Shown here in pieces: positions 33,083-46,200 of a DNA stretch of 64,000 nt (the stretch's first letter is position 1; the number at the start of each line of letters is the position of its first letter). The position numbers were made by a program, and so were the translations under genes. Source of the DNA: Petunia secreta (lineage: Eukaryota > Streptophyta > Magnoliopsida > Solanales > Solanaceae); NCBI GenBank assembly GCA_029990175.1, contig JARKIP010000035.1:37586001-37650000 (forward strand). Reading direction: 5' to 3'. The notes below the pieces were generated by a model, which saw only the letters and a program-made list of their open reading frames with translations, ran no database searches and had not been told where the DNA came from.

Positions 33083-34081
33083 CGGAAAAGGGCCACATTT
33101 GCCCCTCTACTATCAAATATTGTCTGGACCAATCCTTAGTTATACTATCGGGACAGATTTACCCCTACCGTTAGCATAGTAGCATATATACCCCTATTTT
33201 CAAACGGCCAGCCACGGTGGAGTCCATGTGGGCGCCATGTCATCTCCAACTTCCATGTTGGCCACCATTTTTAGTCCATGTCATTTTTCTATATACCCAA
33301 AACAATAAATTGCCTTTAAAGTAGTTCATCATCCTACTAGATACTGCATAATCCTCAATACTCAAAGCTCAATGATTGAATAAATTTTCAATATCACCCA
33401 CCGAAATTGCATCGTGGTGTGTTATTTTCAGTTACCGCTGAATTACGGTATGAACATACTTTGCAAAACTCAATACGCAGTGCTTAAGCCATTGAACGTG
33501 ATTCTAACATCAGCCACTAAAATAACATATATGCTAAGAATTAACAAGAACAGAAAACTAGGCTGGTCATAATTACCTCTCTCCAAGTCTCTCTATCTCA
33601 CTCTTCTTCTTTAGATCAGCTTTTCTAGCCTCAAATTCTTCTCTACTCATGATCGGTGGGCCAGCGTTAAATCCTATCCCAAAGTCTGCTGCAAGGTACC
33701 TAAAATTTGGTGGTCATTTCTTCAACTAGTCAGGTACCAAAAATCTCATAGAAGACAACAAAGACACATATTGATACATGAATATGAACGTAAACTACAA
33801 CATGGAGGTGGTATTTGGAGAATTTTATTATTTTGGGTATAGAGGAAAATGACATGGACTAAAAATGGCGTCCAACATGGAAGTGGGAGATGACATGGCG
33901 CCCACATGGACTCCACCGTGGCTGGCCGTTTGAAAATAGGGGTATATATGCTACAATACTAACGGCAGGGGTAAATCTGTCCTACTATGCTAACGGCAGG
34001 GGTAAATCTGTCTCGATAGTATAACTAAGGATTGGTCCAGACAATAGTTGATAGTAGAGGGGCAAATGTGGCCCTTTTCCG
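33083..34081. mobile_element. Pack-MULE-like Mutator element with ~230-bp terminal inverted repeats
   Basis: Terminal inverted repeats start CGGAAAAGGGCC and end GGCCCTTTTCCG, extending to about 33300 on the left and from about 33830 on the right. The right repeat holds an extra tandem copy of CTAACGGCAGGGGTAAATC. Flanked by the 9-bp duplication TTAATTATT. There is no transposase; the ~520-bp interior contains an exon-like fragment on the minus strand. It lies about 130 bp upstream of the DDI1 start codon. Confidence 0.88.
33577..33699 (-). pseudogene. Captured exon fragment inside the Pack-MULE
   Basis: A 123-bp open segment (41 codons) bounded by an acceptor-like ATTTTAG and a donor GTAATT. 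It codes a segment containing AADFGIGFNAGPPIMSREEF and a following Lys/Glu-rich helix. The exon borders and protein-like composition suggest capture of a host gene piece. I do not recognise the source gene. Confidence 0.6.
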
Positions 34082-34090
34082 TTAATTATT

Positions 34091-34127
34091 ATAAAAGAAA
34101 AGAAAAGAAAAGAAAAGAAAAGAAAAC
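34091..34127. repeat. AAAAG microsatellite in the DDI1 promoter region
   Basis: About seven AAAAG units between the Pack-MULE and the DDI1 5' UTR. Confidence 0.85.
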
Positions 34128-34212
34128 ATTAATTAGGTGGGGCTGTCAAGTTTCTTTGGAAAGAAGAAACGACTAGGTGGAGGCAGAATTGACATCGAAT
34201 CAATCGTGGAAG

Positions 34213-37200
34213 ATGAAGATCACTGTTATGACAACTGACGAACAAATTGTCACTCTCGATGTGGATCGTGATGAATCTGTAATTCACTCTTTTATTTGTT
34301 TTTTGTTTTGTTATGGCAACCCTTTTATTTACCTTTGGATCTTAAAAATGTGCACCTCAGGTCGAGAATCTTAAAGCTCTACTGGAAGTTGAGGTTAGTT
34401 GGAATGCTTCCTGCTTTCATTTTATTTTTATAATTGAGAAACACCTTGATATAGAAAACATCATCCTGTCAAAGTCTAAAATGATGTTGAATTCTCAAAA
34501 CTTGTGAAAGTTATACAAATGTTATGGAACATAAAAACTTACAAATGGGTATGTGTTGGAGGAGCAGATACAAGTGCCTCTACAGCAGCAACAGCTTCTA
34601 TACAACGGGAGGGAAATGAGGAATTCTGACAAGCTCAGTGCTCTTGGCGTCGCTGATGGAGATTTGGTCATGATGGTGTCTGCTGCAGCACCAGCACCAT
34701 CCTTGTCTAGGTGCACAATCATTGATCTTGTTACCCCTTCCCCCTTTCGCTCTTCTGCTAACCATGATAATAAATGCTTTTCAGTGCACCTGCAAACCAA
34801 CTGAGCTTCAACCAAGATGGATCTGCACTAAATCCTTCTGCTTTCCAACAACACTTGCGAAATGATTCCAATTTGATGGCCCAACTTTTCCAGGTGAAGC
34901 AAGTTATCCATTTTCGTTGTTTTCCTTTTTCCAAAACAACTTAGAAAGAAATAAAATTCTAAATGGTTTTTGTGTTTGTGCTATAATTCTGTTTTCAACA
35001 CATGTAGTTGCTCAGAGATTCTGAATTAGTTAACTACCGTATGTTTCAAATTTGATGCATTACTTAACATCAATCCTACTCATGACTTCATCACGATCTT
35101 AAAGGTACGGTGAAGGGTTAGTTATACTTTGAATGGAGGTCTCGTACTTATTTGGTGGATTTCGCTCATACTTTGTAACACAGTTGGATTAGTTTCATCT
35201 GAAAATGATTGCTGACTCTGCTTCATCATGATGTTACATGCGCAATGAAGGATTAGTTAGATTCTGAGAGGAAAGTTTCATATGCATTCTGAAGGATTCC
35301 TCTTACATGTGATTTGTTTTTGGATTAGTCTGATGTTGACATTATTGCTATTACTTTTTGTTTCCTCTGTTTCACTTTGTAAATTGTTTGTGATCATAAC
35401 AAAGAGGTCCCGTGATGACTGTATATGATGTTTGAACTTGCAGAATGATCCTGAGTTAGCACAAGCTGTCCTTGGAAATGACTTAAATAAACTGCAAGAG
35501 CTTCTTCGTCTGCGTCATCATCAGAAATCAGAGCTACGGCGTCGTCAAGACGAGGAGATGGTCAGGAGCTTCTACTGCTAAGTTGCTTATCTTTTTTCTG
35601 TATATTTCAATATTCTTGTCATTCACAATTTTGAGAGTCCCATTTTTTTATTGCTGAGAACTACTTCCTAAAGATGCCTTGGAATGGAAGCTAGTGAATG
35701 GTTGTAATTTGTAAAGAGCGGAATTCTAAAATCTCCTTATGTCGCATATATATTTTGTTTGCACCATTTAAGATCTTGTTCTTTGTTTTTATGGGCAAGT
35801 TCATGGTTATCATGTAATATTTACTAAGAATGTGATATTAGTGCATTGCTAGAGGATTCCGAAGACAAAGTTATATGATTAGGTTTTACACTGTTTTTGC
35901 ATATATCGATTAGGCAGGGTTAGTGGAGGTCGAAGATTAGGGTAGAAGGTTAGGTTGTAGTCGAATATCCTTTCCCCATATTAGATGTAATATTATGCTT
36001 ATATAGATGATTTCTATTTTACTCTTCGCTTTTATGTCTGCTGTATTATCTGTCTGTTGGTTACGCTTTAGTTTTAATAGTCTCTGTAGCATGATATCAC
36101 TAGTTTAATCTTCGAATGTATTTCTAATATGTTCATTCTCCTAGCCGAGGGTCTATCAGAAACAACCTCTCCACCTTGATGAGGATAAGGTTTGCGTATA
36201 TCTCACCCTTCCCAGATCCCACTTTTGTGGGATATACTGGGTATGTTGTTGGTGTTGATTAGGCAGGGTTGCTCAATGTTCCTCAACCATTTGATCTAAT
36301 ATGTTTTGTAATGTCAACGTATGCACATCTGATTGGAAATTTTTTTGTTTCCTTTGGTGGGACCTGCCCGCCTAGGTTTGCATTAAGCGAAATGGATAAA
36401 GAGGATTCAATAGCCCACCCAACTATTCGGGATTGAGGCGTAGTTGACTGATTGATATTCATTGATTAATATACAATATGTTGAATTATAGGCACTGCTT
36501 TATGCTGATCCTTTCGACGTCGAGGCTCAAAGAAAAATTGAAGCAGCTATTCGCCAGGTTAGTTGGCATATTCAATCTATGTCATCCTATATGTCTCGAT
36601 CAAAATATTCTTTATTTTCTTTTCCGTTATGTTCTTTTTTGACATTCATGTTGATATTGGGTAAAATACGCGGAAGCAAATAATGATGAACGAGCGGAAG
36701 CAAGTAAAACGAGATAACGTGATATCAAAAAGATATCGAGAAAATCAAGACTAGGAAGGCAAGAAATAGAAGAAAGAACGGATAAACGATTCACAACTAG
36801 AATTGATTATCCAAAAGGGAGAATTGAAACTCGAACCTTACAATGGTTTCATACTAGTGATGAATCTCCATAGGTTCCAAGTCGAGACATACACGAAGCT
36901 TCAAGCTTCGAACTAGAAAGGCTCGGCCTCTTCTACGTTCTCTCTTCTCTATTCAAGACTAAATCGAAGTTCATGAAATGAAATGGCTTAGGGGTGTATT
37001 TATACGTCTTCCTATCCCCTTGTGAAATGACTAAAATGCTCCCAAAGTGGGTTAAAACATAAGAGACCATGCAGGGTCAAAATAGGAAGTTCAACATAAA
37101 AACCCCGCTCAGGAAATTGGGCGCTCCGCCTGGAACTCCCGACACTCCGCCTAAAAAGTCTACTGCCCAAAAATGGTGCAAAGGCTAGGCGCTCCGCCGG

Positions 37201-40200
37201 GAATTTCAGGCGCTCCGCCTGGACGCTCCGCCAGGCTGCTACTCCTCAGCTTGGGCGTTTCTCCTCAGCTCCTCCTAGGCGCTCCAATGCATGATCTTCA
37301 AGCCGCTTCCGGAGCCGTTGACTTGTATTCTTTGTGCTCTCAAGCTTGGCTCTTAATGGTTGGTGTCTTGGCTCGATTTGCCCCGCATCATCCTCCCCTT
37401 CTTGAGAAGATTTCGTCCTCGAAATCAAACCATCAAAGCCTACATTCAAAACAAGCACAAACAAAACTTCCTACTACAAGAGTAGGTTAGTGCCAAAAGT
37501 GTGGAAAACACACCCTTATGATAGAGCCAAGCGTCAATTACAATTTAAAGGCTCATGTCTCCAAGTACTTGACTCAAAAGGAAAGTGCATTCAACACAAG
37601 AGCAAGCAAAGAAATCAGTAGGACATGGAACATGCAAGATGATGCAGCCCAAAATGGCCTAAACGACAACCATCAAAAGCCAAGCTCGAGAGCACAAGGG
37701 ATACGAGTCAAGGCCTCCGGAAACATCTTGAAGATTGTGCATTGGAGCGCCAAGGACGGAGGAAAACAGGGCAGGGAACTGGGCAGCCCAAAACAGGGCA
37801 AAACAGGGGAGCAAACTGGGAGCTCACTGCCTAAGGAAGAACTTTTGTTCTTCGCGATCGCGACAGCTTCTCACGCGATCGCGAAGAGTATTGCATTGGC
37901 CTGCGCGACAGCGTGTCTTTGAGCGCGAAGGCGAAGCTGATGCTGCTGAAGGTCGTGAAGATGATGGAGACCTGCGCGATCGCGAGCTTCCTAGCGCGAT
38001 CGCGATGCCTTAGAAGTTGTCTTGCGCGATCGCGAGCCTTCCTTGCGCGATCGCGAAGAGGAGAGGTTGATCAGCGAACCAGAATCAGCTGCAGGGCCAT
38101 TTTTGTCCAAAACTCTATGTAAATGTATATATAGCACCTTAGCTTATTTCATTAGTTTAGTTTAGCTTGAATTGAATAGAGAGAAGAGAGAATTAGAGAA
38201 GGCCGAGCCTTTCTAGTCCGAAGCCCGAGGCTTCATGTATCTCGTTAACTTGGAACCTATGGCGATCGACACCTAGTTGAGTCCATTGTAAGGTTCGAGT
38301 TTCACTTTCTCCCTATTATTAATTCATGTCTTGAATTCATTAATCCGTTCTTTCTTCTCGTTTCTTGACTCCCCAATACTTGTTTTCCGATATCTTTGAT
38401 ATCACCTATCTTGTTATTTATCGCTTCCGCATTGTTTGTGTCGTGTTTAGCTTCCGCTCGTTTTGCATTGCATCACAAGATGTAGCAATCAATCCCCTCT
38501 ATGATCCCTAAGCTCATGACCAACATACCAAGCCTTCAATGCATTTTTATCACAAGGTGACACAATGACTTTGGCATACCCAACACTCAAGGTGTGATCA
38601 ACATATGGGATGAGTAAGCAGGATAGTTCAATTTACAACTAACATCAAATACTCCATTCCCCTTCTTAAAAGCACTCTTACGCACACCAAGAGGTACCTC
38701 TTCACCTCCACATTCACTTCCAAGACAACCCTCCTCACTCGACAAACTCCTAAGGACAAAACCAAGGTCACTTATCTCACTTGAAGTTTCAAACAATAGA
38801 TTGTCTATAGAATTAAGCATTCCATTCCATGGAGGTTCAAACTCGCACTCTTCTCTAGTTTGATACAAATCACCATTTCCATTGAAGTTGCCCTCATACA
38901 AAGGATTAGTATAGGCACACTTCTCAAGTTCATTAGCTAGCAAAGGTGAAGTTCTAAAACTAGAGACAACATCTACACTTGAGGAGTCATAGAAAACAAT
39001 TCGATCCATCTCATACACTAGAGATTCCTCAAGGTCACAACCACCCTCACTACGACACAAGAGACCACCACTATCAAGTAAGCAATCAAAGGGAAAAATG
39101 AGATATTCATGAAATTCATCTTCTTCTTTATCAAATATGGGTGGGGTGTCATAACAAGGTTCACAAATAAGGTCAACCACAATATTTTCACTAAAGAGAG
39201 GTTCGATGAAAACCGAGCTCACATCATGACGCGGCTTTTCAACCCCCTCAACTAGTGGTTCACATTCACACACAAGTTGACCAACCGGCTCTACATTAGT
39301 TGCAAACACATTGTAATCATACAAATCATCAACTATCATAGAGTTTTCACAAACAACATCACAAGACAAGGAAGTAACATGCTCAAGGGAAGAAGAACTA
39401 ACACATAACTTTGAGTGGCCATCTTGCTCACTCGATGTACTTGAAGTGTCATGAATAGTTTCTCCACCTTGTAGCTCACATTTGGAATCACCTTCACCTT
39501 GTCTTCCCATCTTGGAACATGGTCGAGGCTCCATCGGCTTGCCTCCAAGAATTCCTACACAAGAATTCAAACAAATAGAAGAAAAGGATAAAGAGTTAAG
39601 GTTAGAATAAGGGGTGCCCTCACTCTCAAAGATTCTTTTTCCCTCTCTTTTCCCTAATTTTTTCTTCAAGATCGGGTGTAGATTCGGGTGGTGACAACCC
39701 ACTCACATCACTCAACATAACCTCTTTTTTTTCCACTCGAGAGTTGTTACCGGTCGCTCCCTTACTCCTCTCTATCTTTTGTCTCTCATATTCGGGCGAG
39801 TTGGGACGAGGCCCAAGAATACCCATAGCCGGAGTAGGTGAACTCTTTACATCAACCCGGAATCTAGGACTTGGAGACTCATCACTTGATGTCTCCTTCT
39901 TCTTTGTTAGTGAACCACTTGGCTTTGAAACTTGTAGTTTCGGGTTCACCTTGTTGACGCTTGTCAACCCTTCACTTGCACTAGTCCCACTATTTCTTGT
40001 GATTGTAGGACTCCTTGATTGCACATTTTCACCCATGGAATGAAGTTCTCGCTCCTTGCTCCTTTGCATAGCTCAAGAAAGTGCACTAGTAGGCAATTGG
40101 CCTCTTGCCCGATGAGGTACAAAGTCATAAACCCTTTGCCCATAAGATACGCATCCTTCATAGTACTATATTGCACCCTCTTGTCTTCCATCCATGGCTC

Positions 40201-43200
40201 ACCTAGCCACACATCAACATGTTGCATGAGATACACATCACACCACACATAGCATTTGTAATTCCTATGAGTTATAAGTACTCGAGCTTCCTTGGAAACC
40301 CACACTCCATCATACTCATAAGGATCCTTTAGCTCACGGCATGGTATCCTTAGTTTATCAACCAAAGAGGTGCTAATACAATTGGCATCGGTCTCTTCAA
40401 TTTTGAGCAAGTTTCCTCCATAACCATTCACCTCAACAACGAACCTACTTCTACCCAAGTTTCGTAGAAATGCATCCAAGTGAGAACTTGAATGCCCACG
40501 AGCATCAACACCAACAACTTGGGTCTCCCTTATCGCTCCTCTCCTAGCAACATTGCTAGGGTCACTTCCATCTCCGTCACTCTTCCAACATTAGAAGTGT
40601 TGTTGAAAGTCGAGGAAGGAACCTTGCCATGGAACCCATAAGTGCCTCTCGCCTTGGTTCCATAGCCAATAGTACTACTTCTACTACTACTACCCTTCAC
40701 GACATTGACAATACAAGCCTTTTGTAGCAAGAGCAACACCATCTCTTAAACCACCTTCCACATGGGAATTAGAAGCAATAGGTCGCTTAGCATACCTAGA
40801 AGACGCAAGCTTCTTCTTCCCCATGGAACAACCACCACCTCCTCCCACACTAATGGAAGGACCTCTACTACTCCCTTGTTCATCATTAGAAACACCAAGA
40901 GAAATGCAAATGAATAATTCATATAATCAACTTCATCATCAATTTTCTCAATGTCACTATCAACATTTTCATATTCATCACAAGAAGAGTAAGTAGGAGT
41001 ATTGTACCTTGAAGCGTTACCATCTTCGACTTCTTGACTTGAAGCATAAGAGTCATCAAATTGATCTTCACAAGCTTCATAGTCTCTTCGCGTCTCATGA
41101 TCATCATAGTAGCCCGCCTCATCACCATGCGAGCCATAGTTCCCCGAATCATCATTGCAATACCTATCATCACCATCGTAGGAACCATAGTCTCCCTCGT
41201 CTCCACACGAATCATACTCCCCACAATCTTCATCCGCGGACATAATTGTAATCAACAAAGAGCAAAGGACCTCACAAGTTCACTCCCTCACGTGTATCAC
41301 TCGAAATATGTTTACTCAATTTTCTTTCCACTCGTGTATACACTCAAGGTCGTTGACTTTTGTGACCACACTCTATTGTTCTCACCACTCAAGCCTTTTT
41401 CCACTCAAAGATTAACTTAATCTCAAAGGAAGCACGACGGTAAGATCAACAACTAGTACACCCAAGTAAAGGTTCAGAATGGAGTTAATGAGACTCTATG
41501 TACGGGCGGCTATTTAAGTGCGCACTTGAGGCCAAAGAAAGTTCTACGACTTTAGGAATAGCTTCAAGACACACGACACCCTAAAAGCTCAAGGATTAGT
41601 GTCAATAAAGTAGGATAATTACCTTAGAAACACTAATCAAGAAGTACGAAAACAACGGAAACACAAAAAACTACAAAACGAAGCTTTCAGGACCCATTAC
41701 AGGGTTAGGCGCTCCGCCCTGATTTTTGTCACTTTTGGGCAGTAGCCAGGGTGGGCTCTCCGCCCAGGCCTGTTCCCAGCCTTCACAGAAACGATTTTTT
41801 GGTGTTTTTGACCAAATTTTTCGATCGATTTCAACCCGTTACTCAAATCCAACAATACCCAATGGTGTATTCAACTATTTTAACCAATCCCCAATGGTTT
41901 TCAACCTCAAACAAACAACAAGCTTCGATTCAAGTTTGAAGGGTTTTCAAGAAATTTTAGAACTTTGAGATTTTGATTTTCGAAATTTTGATTCGTGACA
42001 CCAAATTGTGATATGAGTATACCAAAACAACGGGAATACAATATAGAACAATCCCCGATACTTTTTAACACTTGGGGATTCGAGTTCAACCCGATCTATG
42101 AATTTTTTTTTTCTACTTTTCAAGTTTTTCAATTTTTTTGTTTTTCTTCAAGAACAAGAACACAACAACAACGATACTAACACGATGAACAAGGAACGAG
42201 GGTTTGTAAGAACAACACCCGAGCCTTGCTCTGATACCAACTGATACGGGGTAAAAAACGTGGAAGCAAATAATGATGAACGAGCGGAAGCAAGTAAAAC
42301 GAGATAACGTGATATCAAAAAGATATCGAGAAAATCAAGACTAGGAAGGCAAGAAATAGAAGAAAGAACGGATAAACGATTCACAACTAGAATTGATTAT
42401 CCAAAAGGGAGAATTGAAACTCGAACCTTACAATGGTTTCATACTAGCGATGAATCTCCATAGGTTCCAAGTCGAGACATACACGAAGCTTCAAGCTTCG
42501 AACTAGAAAGGCTCGACCTCTTCTACGTTCTCTCTTTTGTATTCAAGACTAAATCCAAGTTCATGAAATGAAATGGCTAAGGGGTGTATTTATAAGTCTT
42601 CCTATCCCCTTGTGAAATGCCTAAAATGCCCCCAAAGTGGGTTAAAACATAAAAGACCATGCAGGGTCAAAATAGGAAGTTCAACACAAAAACCCCCTTC
42701 AGGAAATTGGGCGCTCCACCTAAAAAGTCTACTGCCCAAAAATGGTGCGAAGGCCAGGCGCTCCGCCTGGAGCTTCAGGTGGATGCCTGGACCTAGTTGT
42801 GTCTGGGCACTCCACCTGGGGTTTTGGGGCGCTCCTCCTAGGCGCTCTAATGCATGATCTTCAAGTCGCTTCCGGAGCCGTTGACTTGTATTCTTTGTGC
42901 TCTCAAGCTTGGCTCTTAATGGTTGGTGTCTTGGCTCGATTTGCCCGCATCACATGTTGACACAAGGCACTGTACAATGTTGCGGAAACAATTTCAACTT
43001 TCAACATGTGCTTCCTTTGTTTACGCTCTTAAATTTCAATATGGTTATTTTTGCTTGAATGGACCATAAGCAGCTGTTCTTGTTCTCTTTCTTAGCTTTT
43101 ATTTTTGGGAACACAAACTAGCTCCTCTTTTAAGCATGATTTACCGCTGGAACAGATAAATGTTATGGAAATGTCTGAAATAGGTTAACTTCTTCAATAG

Positions 43201-46200
43201 GACATTGTTTGATTGATCTGTTTTGACTATGTTAAGTAGCATTTAATTTGAGACACTCTAATATTAACTGATGACATTCACTTAAATGAGGATTGTATCC
43301 TTTCCTACCAACATTTCTTCCCACAGCTCCTAATATGCTTAATATTGATATATTGTTTTATCTTTGCTTGTTGATTTTTGACTACTTATAGTTAGCTTGA
43401 TTGATATATTTAGAGGATTCATAGCTGATCACTTATCTTTTAAATTAATAGAAGAGAATAATGCTTCACCTAGCTGGTCCCAACTAATTTGGGATCGAGA
43501 CCTAATTGATTGATTGAATTGTGTTAGAGCTTTTCCATGTTTGCTTATTGTCCAGAAAGGAATTGAAGAAAACTGGGAAGCTGCGTTGGAACACAATCCT
43601 GAAGCTTTTGCAAGGGTGGTATGTAGAACTACCTTGTGCCTTTCAAATATTTATTTTTTGTGGTTTGATGAAAGCTAGGTTAACTTTGATGGCTTATTTC
43701 AGGTTATGTTATATGTTGACATGGAAGTAAATGGCCATCCTCTAAAGGTAGGGATTTATATGGATTTGGACGTGCTCTGTCATCTCGCTATATCTTGTTA
43801 CTTTTAAATGAGTGGGATACTTTGTTCTCTTTGGTTTAGGCTTTTGTGGACAGTGGAGCTCAGTCAACAATTATATCTAAAAGCTGTGCAGAACGCTGTG
43901 GGTATGACTTATGATGCTATGCTGTTTTGGTGACAGTAACTTGATCCGTACAATATCTTTGTAGCACAACTGGTTACTTATTGCAAGCATAGAAATGGAT
44001 GAGTAGTTTTAGTCAGTGATACAAGAAGATTTACTCTCACTTTTGCTTTTTTATAATTATTATATTTAAATTAATAAAATAGTTATAGACTCTAGTAGAA
44101 GGACAGAAAAATAACAAGAGAAAGATTAAGATACAACAGGAACTACATTACAGAAGAACTCGTGCAACATCTGCGGCTCCAAAATTAAGATACAACATGA
44201 ATTACAGATGTACAAAAGAACTCGTGCAACATATTTAGCCACCCCCCCCAAGGAGATTAACATTGCATGCTTTTCATTGACATGCTATGGTGCGTCAAGG
44301 CTATTCAGAGAACTTTAGCTCTGAATGTTCGTATCTCCTCTATTATAGTACGAATCACACCTATATTGTAGGGTTACATCTTCATATCCGTTTTCTAAGC
44401 TATAAGATTCCAGACCAATCAAAAAAAGTTTCAGAACTATCTTTCAGATTTCAAACAAACCAGGAGGCATTCATTAGCTTGATGAGGGGGTAGAGTGAAA
44501 TAAGTAGTAAGTAAAAGTGTATAGGGTAAAACATTAGTCAGTTTGCAATTTTGTGTTTTGTCTTGTACAATAAGCTAGTAATATGTGTTTATGTTAGGTT
44601 GTTCTTTTCAAGCAATATACAACCCTTGAAGATTTCGTTGATGTCACTACTGACCTTTTCTCTGACAGATTGTTGAGGCTATTAGATACACGTTATAAGG
44701 GCATTGCTCATGGAGTTGGTCAATCAGAGATACTAGGTCGTATTCATGTAGCTCCAATCAAGGTTTGTAGCTTCTTTGGAGCTTATTGGCTACCTTGAAA
44801 TCTTGTATCTGTACTTCAAGTGCATTGACAGTATACCATAGATGCTTGGGTGATTAAACAATGGGTGACCCCAACTTGTCTGGGACTGAGGCATAGTAGT
44901 AGTAATAGTTGTTGCTATCAAATGCTTTCCTTATTCCATTCTTTCAGTTTCTGTAATTTGGACCATGTCTTGTAAATGTTCAGTTTATAATCTGCATAAC
45001 TCATGCTAAGTAGCCTATCTATAGATCTTTTCAGTCTAAAACATAATTAAGCTACATGCTGACCTTTTTGCACAACTTGTAGCTATAAATAATTAGTTAA
45101 ATAGTTAGTACTCCCTCTATTTCAATTTATGCAAACCTATTTGACTGGCTACATGTTTAAGAAAGAAAAGAGAACTTCTGAAACTTGTGACTTTAAACAT
45201 GCCATAACATTTGTGTGGTTGTAAGACTTTTAAAACTTGTGGTTTTAGACATGCCATAACATTTGTGTGGCTACAAAAGCTTCTCATCAAGGGTAACTTA
45301 TGAAGTTAAAATTGAATTATTTACCAAATTTAGAAAGTGATCATTCTTATTTAATAGGACTAAAATGAAATGCGGTCGCACAAATTGGAACGGAGGGGGT
45401 AATCTGTAATCTGCAAGTAGTTTTAGAGTATAGGCTGTTCATTTTAATCATTCTTTTTTGATGACTTGTCCCAGTAATCAGTTGGTGATTATTACTTGTT
45501 TTTGAAAAGGTAATTTTTTTTTTTTTTTTTTGGAAAAGGAGATTTTTACTTGTTCTACTCCTAAAACATAAAGATTAAGTCACGCAACCAGGCACATACA
45601 GTATTTATTTTAGTAAATTAAAGGCTTTCGAAGTAATGAGAAGCCACATGAATATGCTCCATTGAATTAATGATAAGTTCCAAGAAGATACCCTGTTAAC
45701 ATTATTCACTTCAATTTCCTTAACTCTTTACTATGGCAGATTGGGCAAATATTTTACCCTTGTTCTTTCCTTGTGCTGGACTCTCCCAATATGGAATTTC
45801 TCTTTGGACTTGATATGCTTCGCAAACACCAGGTTGACTTTCTTGCCCTGTTTATAACATCTTTTTTTTTTCTTGCTTTTATCTTTTCATTTTGATGTCT
45901 TTGTAAGCTGCTGATGGTAATGATATTTTGCAGTGCATGATTGATCTGAAGGAGAATGTTCTGAGAGTCGGTGGAGGGGAGGTTGCTGTACCATTTCTAC
46001 AAGGTTGGTGTTGTCTGCTGGTTATCTTAGACTGTAACTACCTTTGAGCTTTTACGGATTTTGTGTAACGTCAAATTTCAGAGAAGGACCTACCTCGTCA
46101 TTTTCTTGACGAGGAGAGGTACGCCAAGGAGGCATCAAGCTCGGGAGCGCAGGTAGGCATTTTGTATATATTTTTTCCTGACTCAACATTATTGTCTTTC

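Larger units (their letters stand above)
37446..41243 (-). pseudogene. Broken pseudoprotease ORF of element D
   Basis: Homologous along its length to the 1001-residue ORF of element E. ATG at 41243 opens an Asp/Tyr/Gly-rich acidic N-terminus. The retropepsin-like domain (about 40100-40440) has I-E-E where active proteases have D-S-G (LLKIEETDANCIS). Then come the conserved ETSSDESPSPRFRVDV and GILGPRPNSPE module and the acidic half. Frameshifts occur near 40890, 40740, 40000-40070, 39640 and 38610. The 3' end (IDAWLYHKG) is separated by the solo LTR; a stop is at 37446-37448. Non-functional copy. Confidence 0.85.
36652..42951 (-). mobile_element. Non-autonomous gypsy-type element D in DDI1 intron 6, antisense
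   Basis: A 6300-bp minus-strand element: 3' LTR on the left, 5' LTR on the right, iMet primer site, leader, broken pseudoprotease ORF, and polypurine tract at 37391-37403. A solo LTR of another family (37640-38475) is nested in its 3' part. It lies antisense to DDI1 between exons 6 and 7 and leaves both splice sites intact. Confidence 0.93.

Noticed and set aside
34177..34374. Upstream GTG as DDI1 start giving an MEAELTSNQSWK extension
   Set aside because: Plant DDI1 proteins begin MKITV; the ATG at 34213 gives that start, and GTG initiation is not expected in a nuclear gene.
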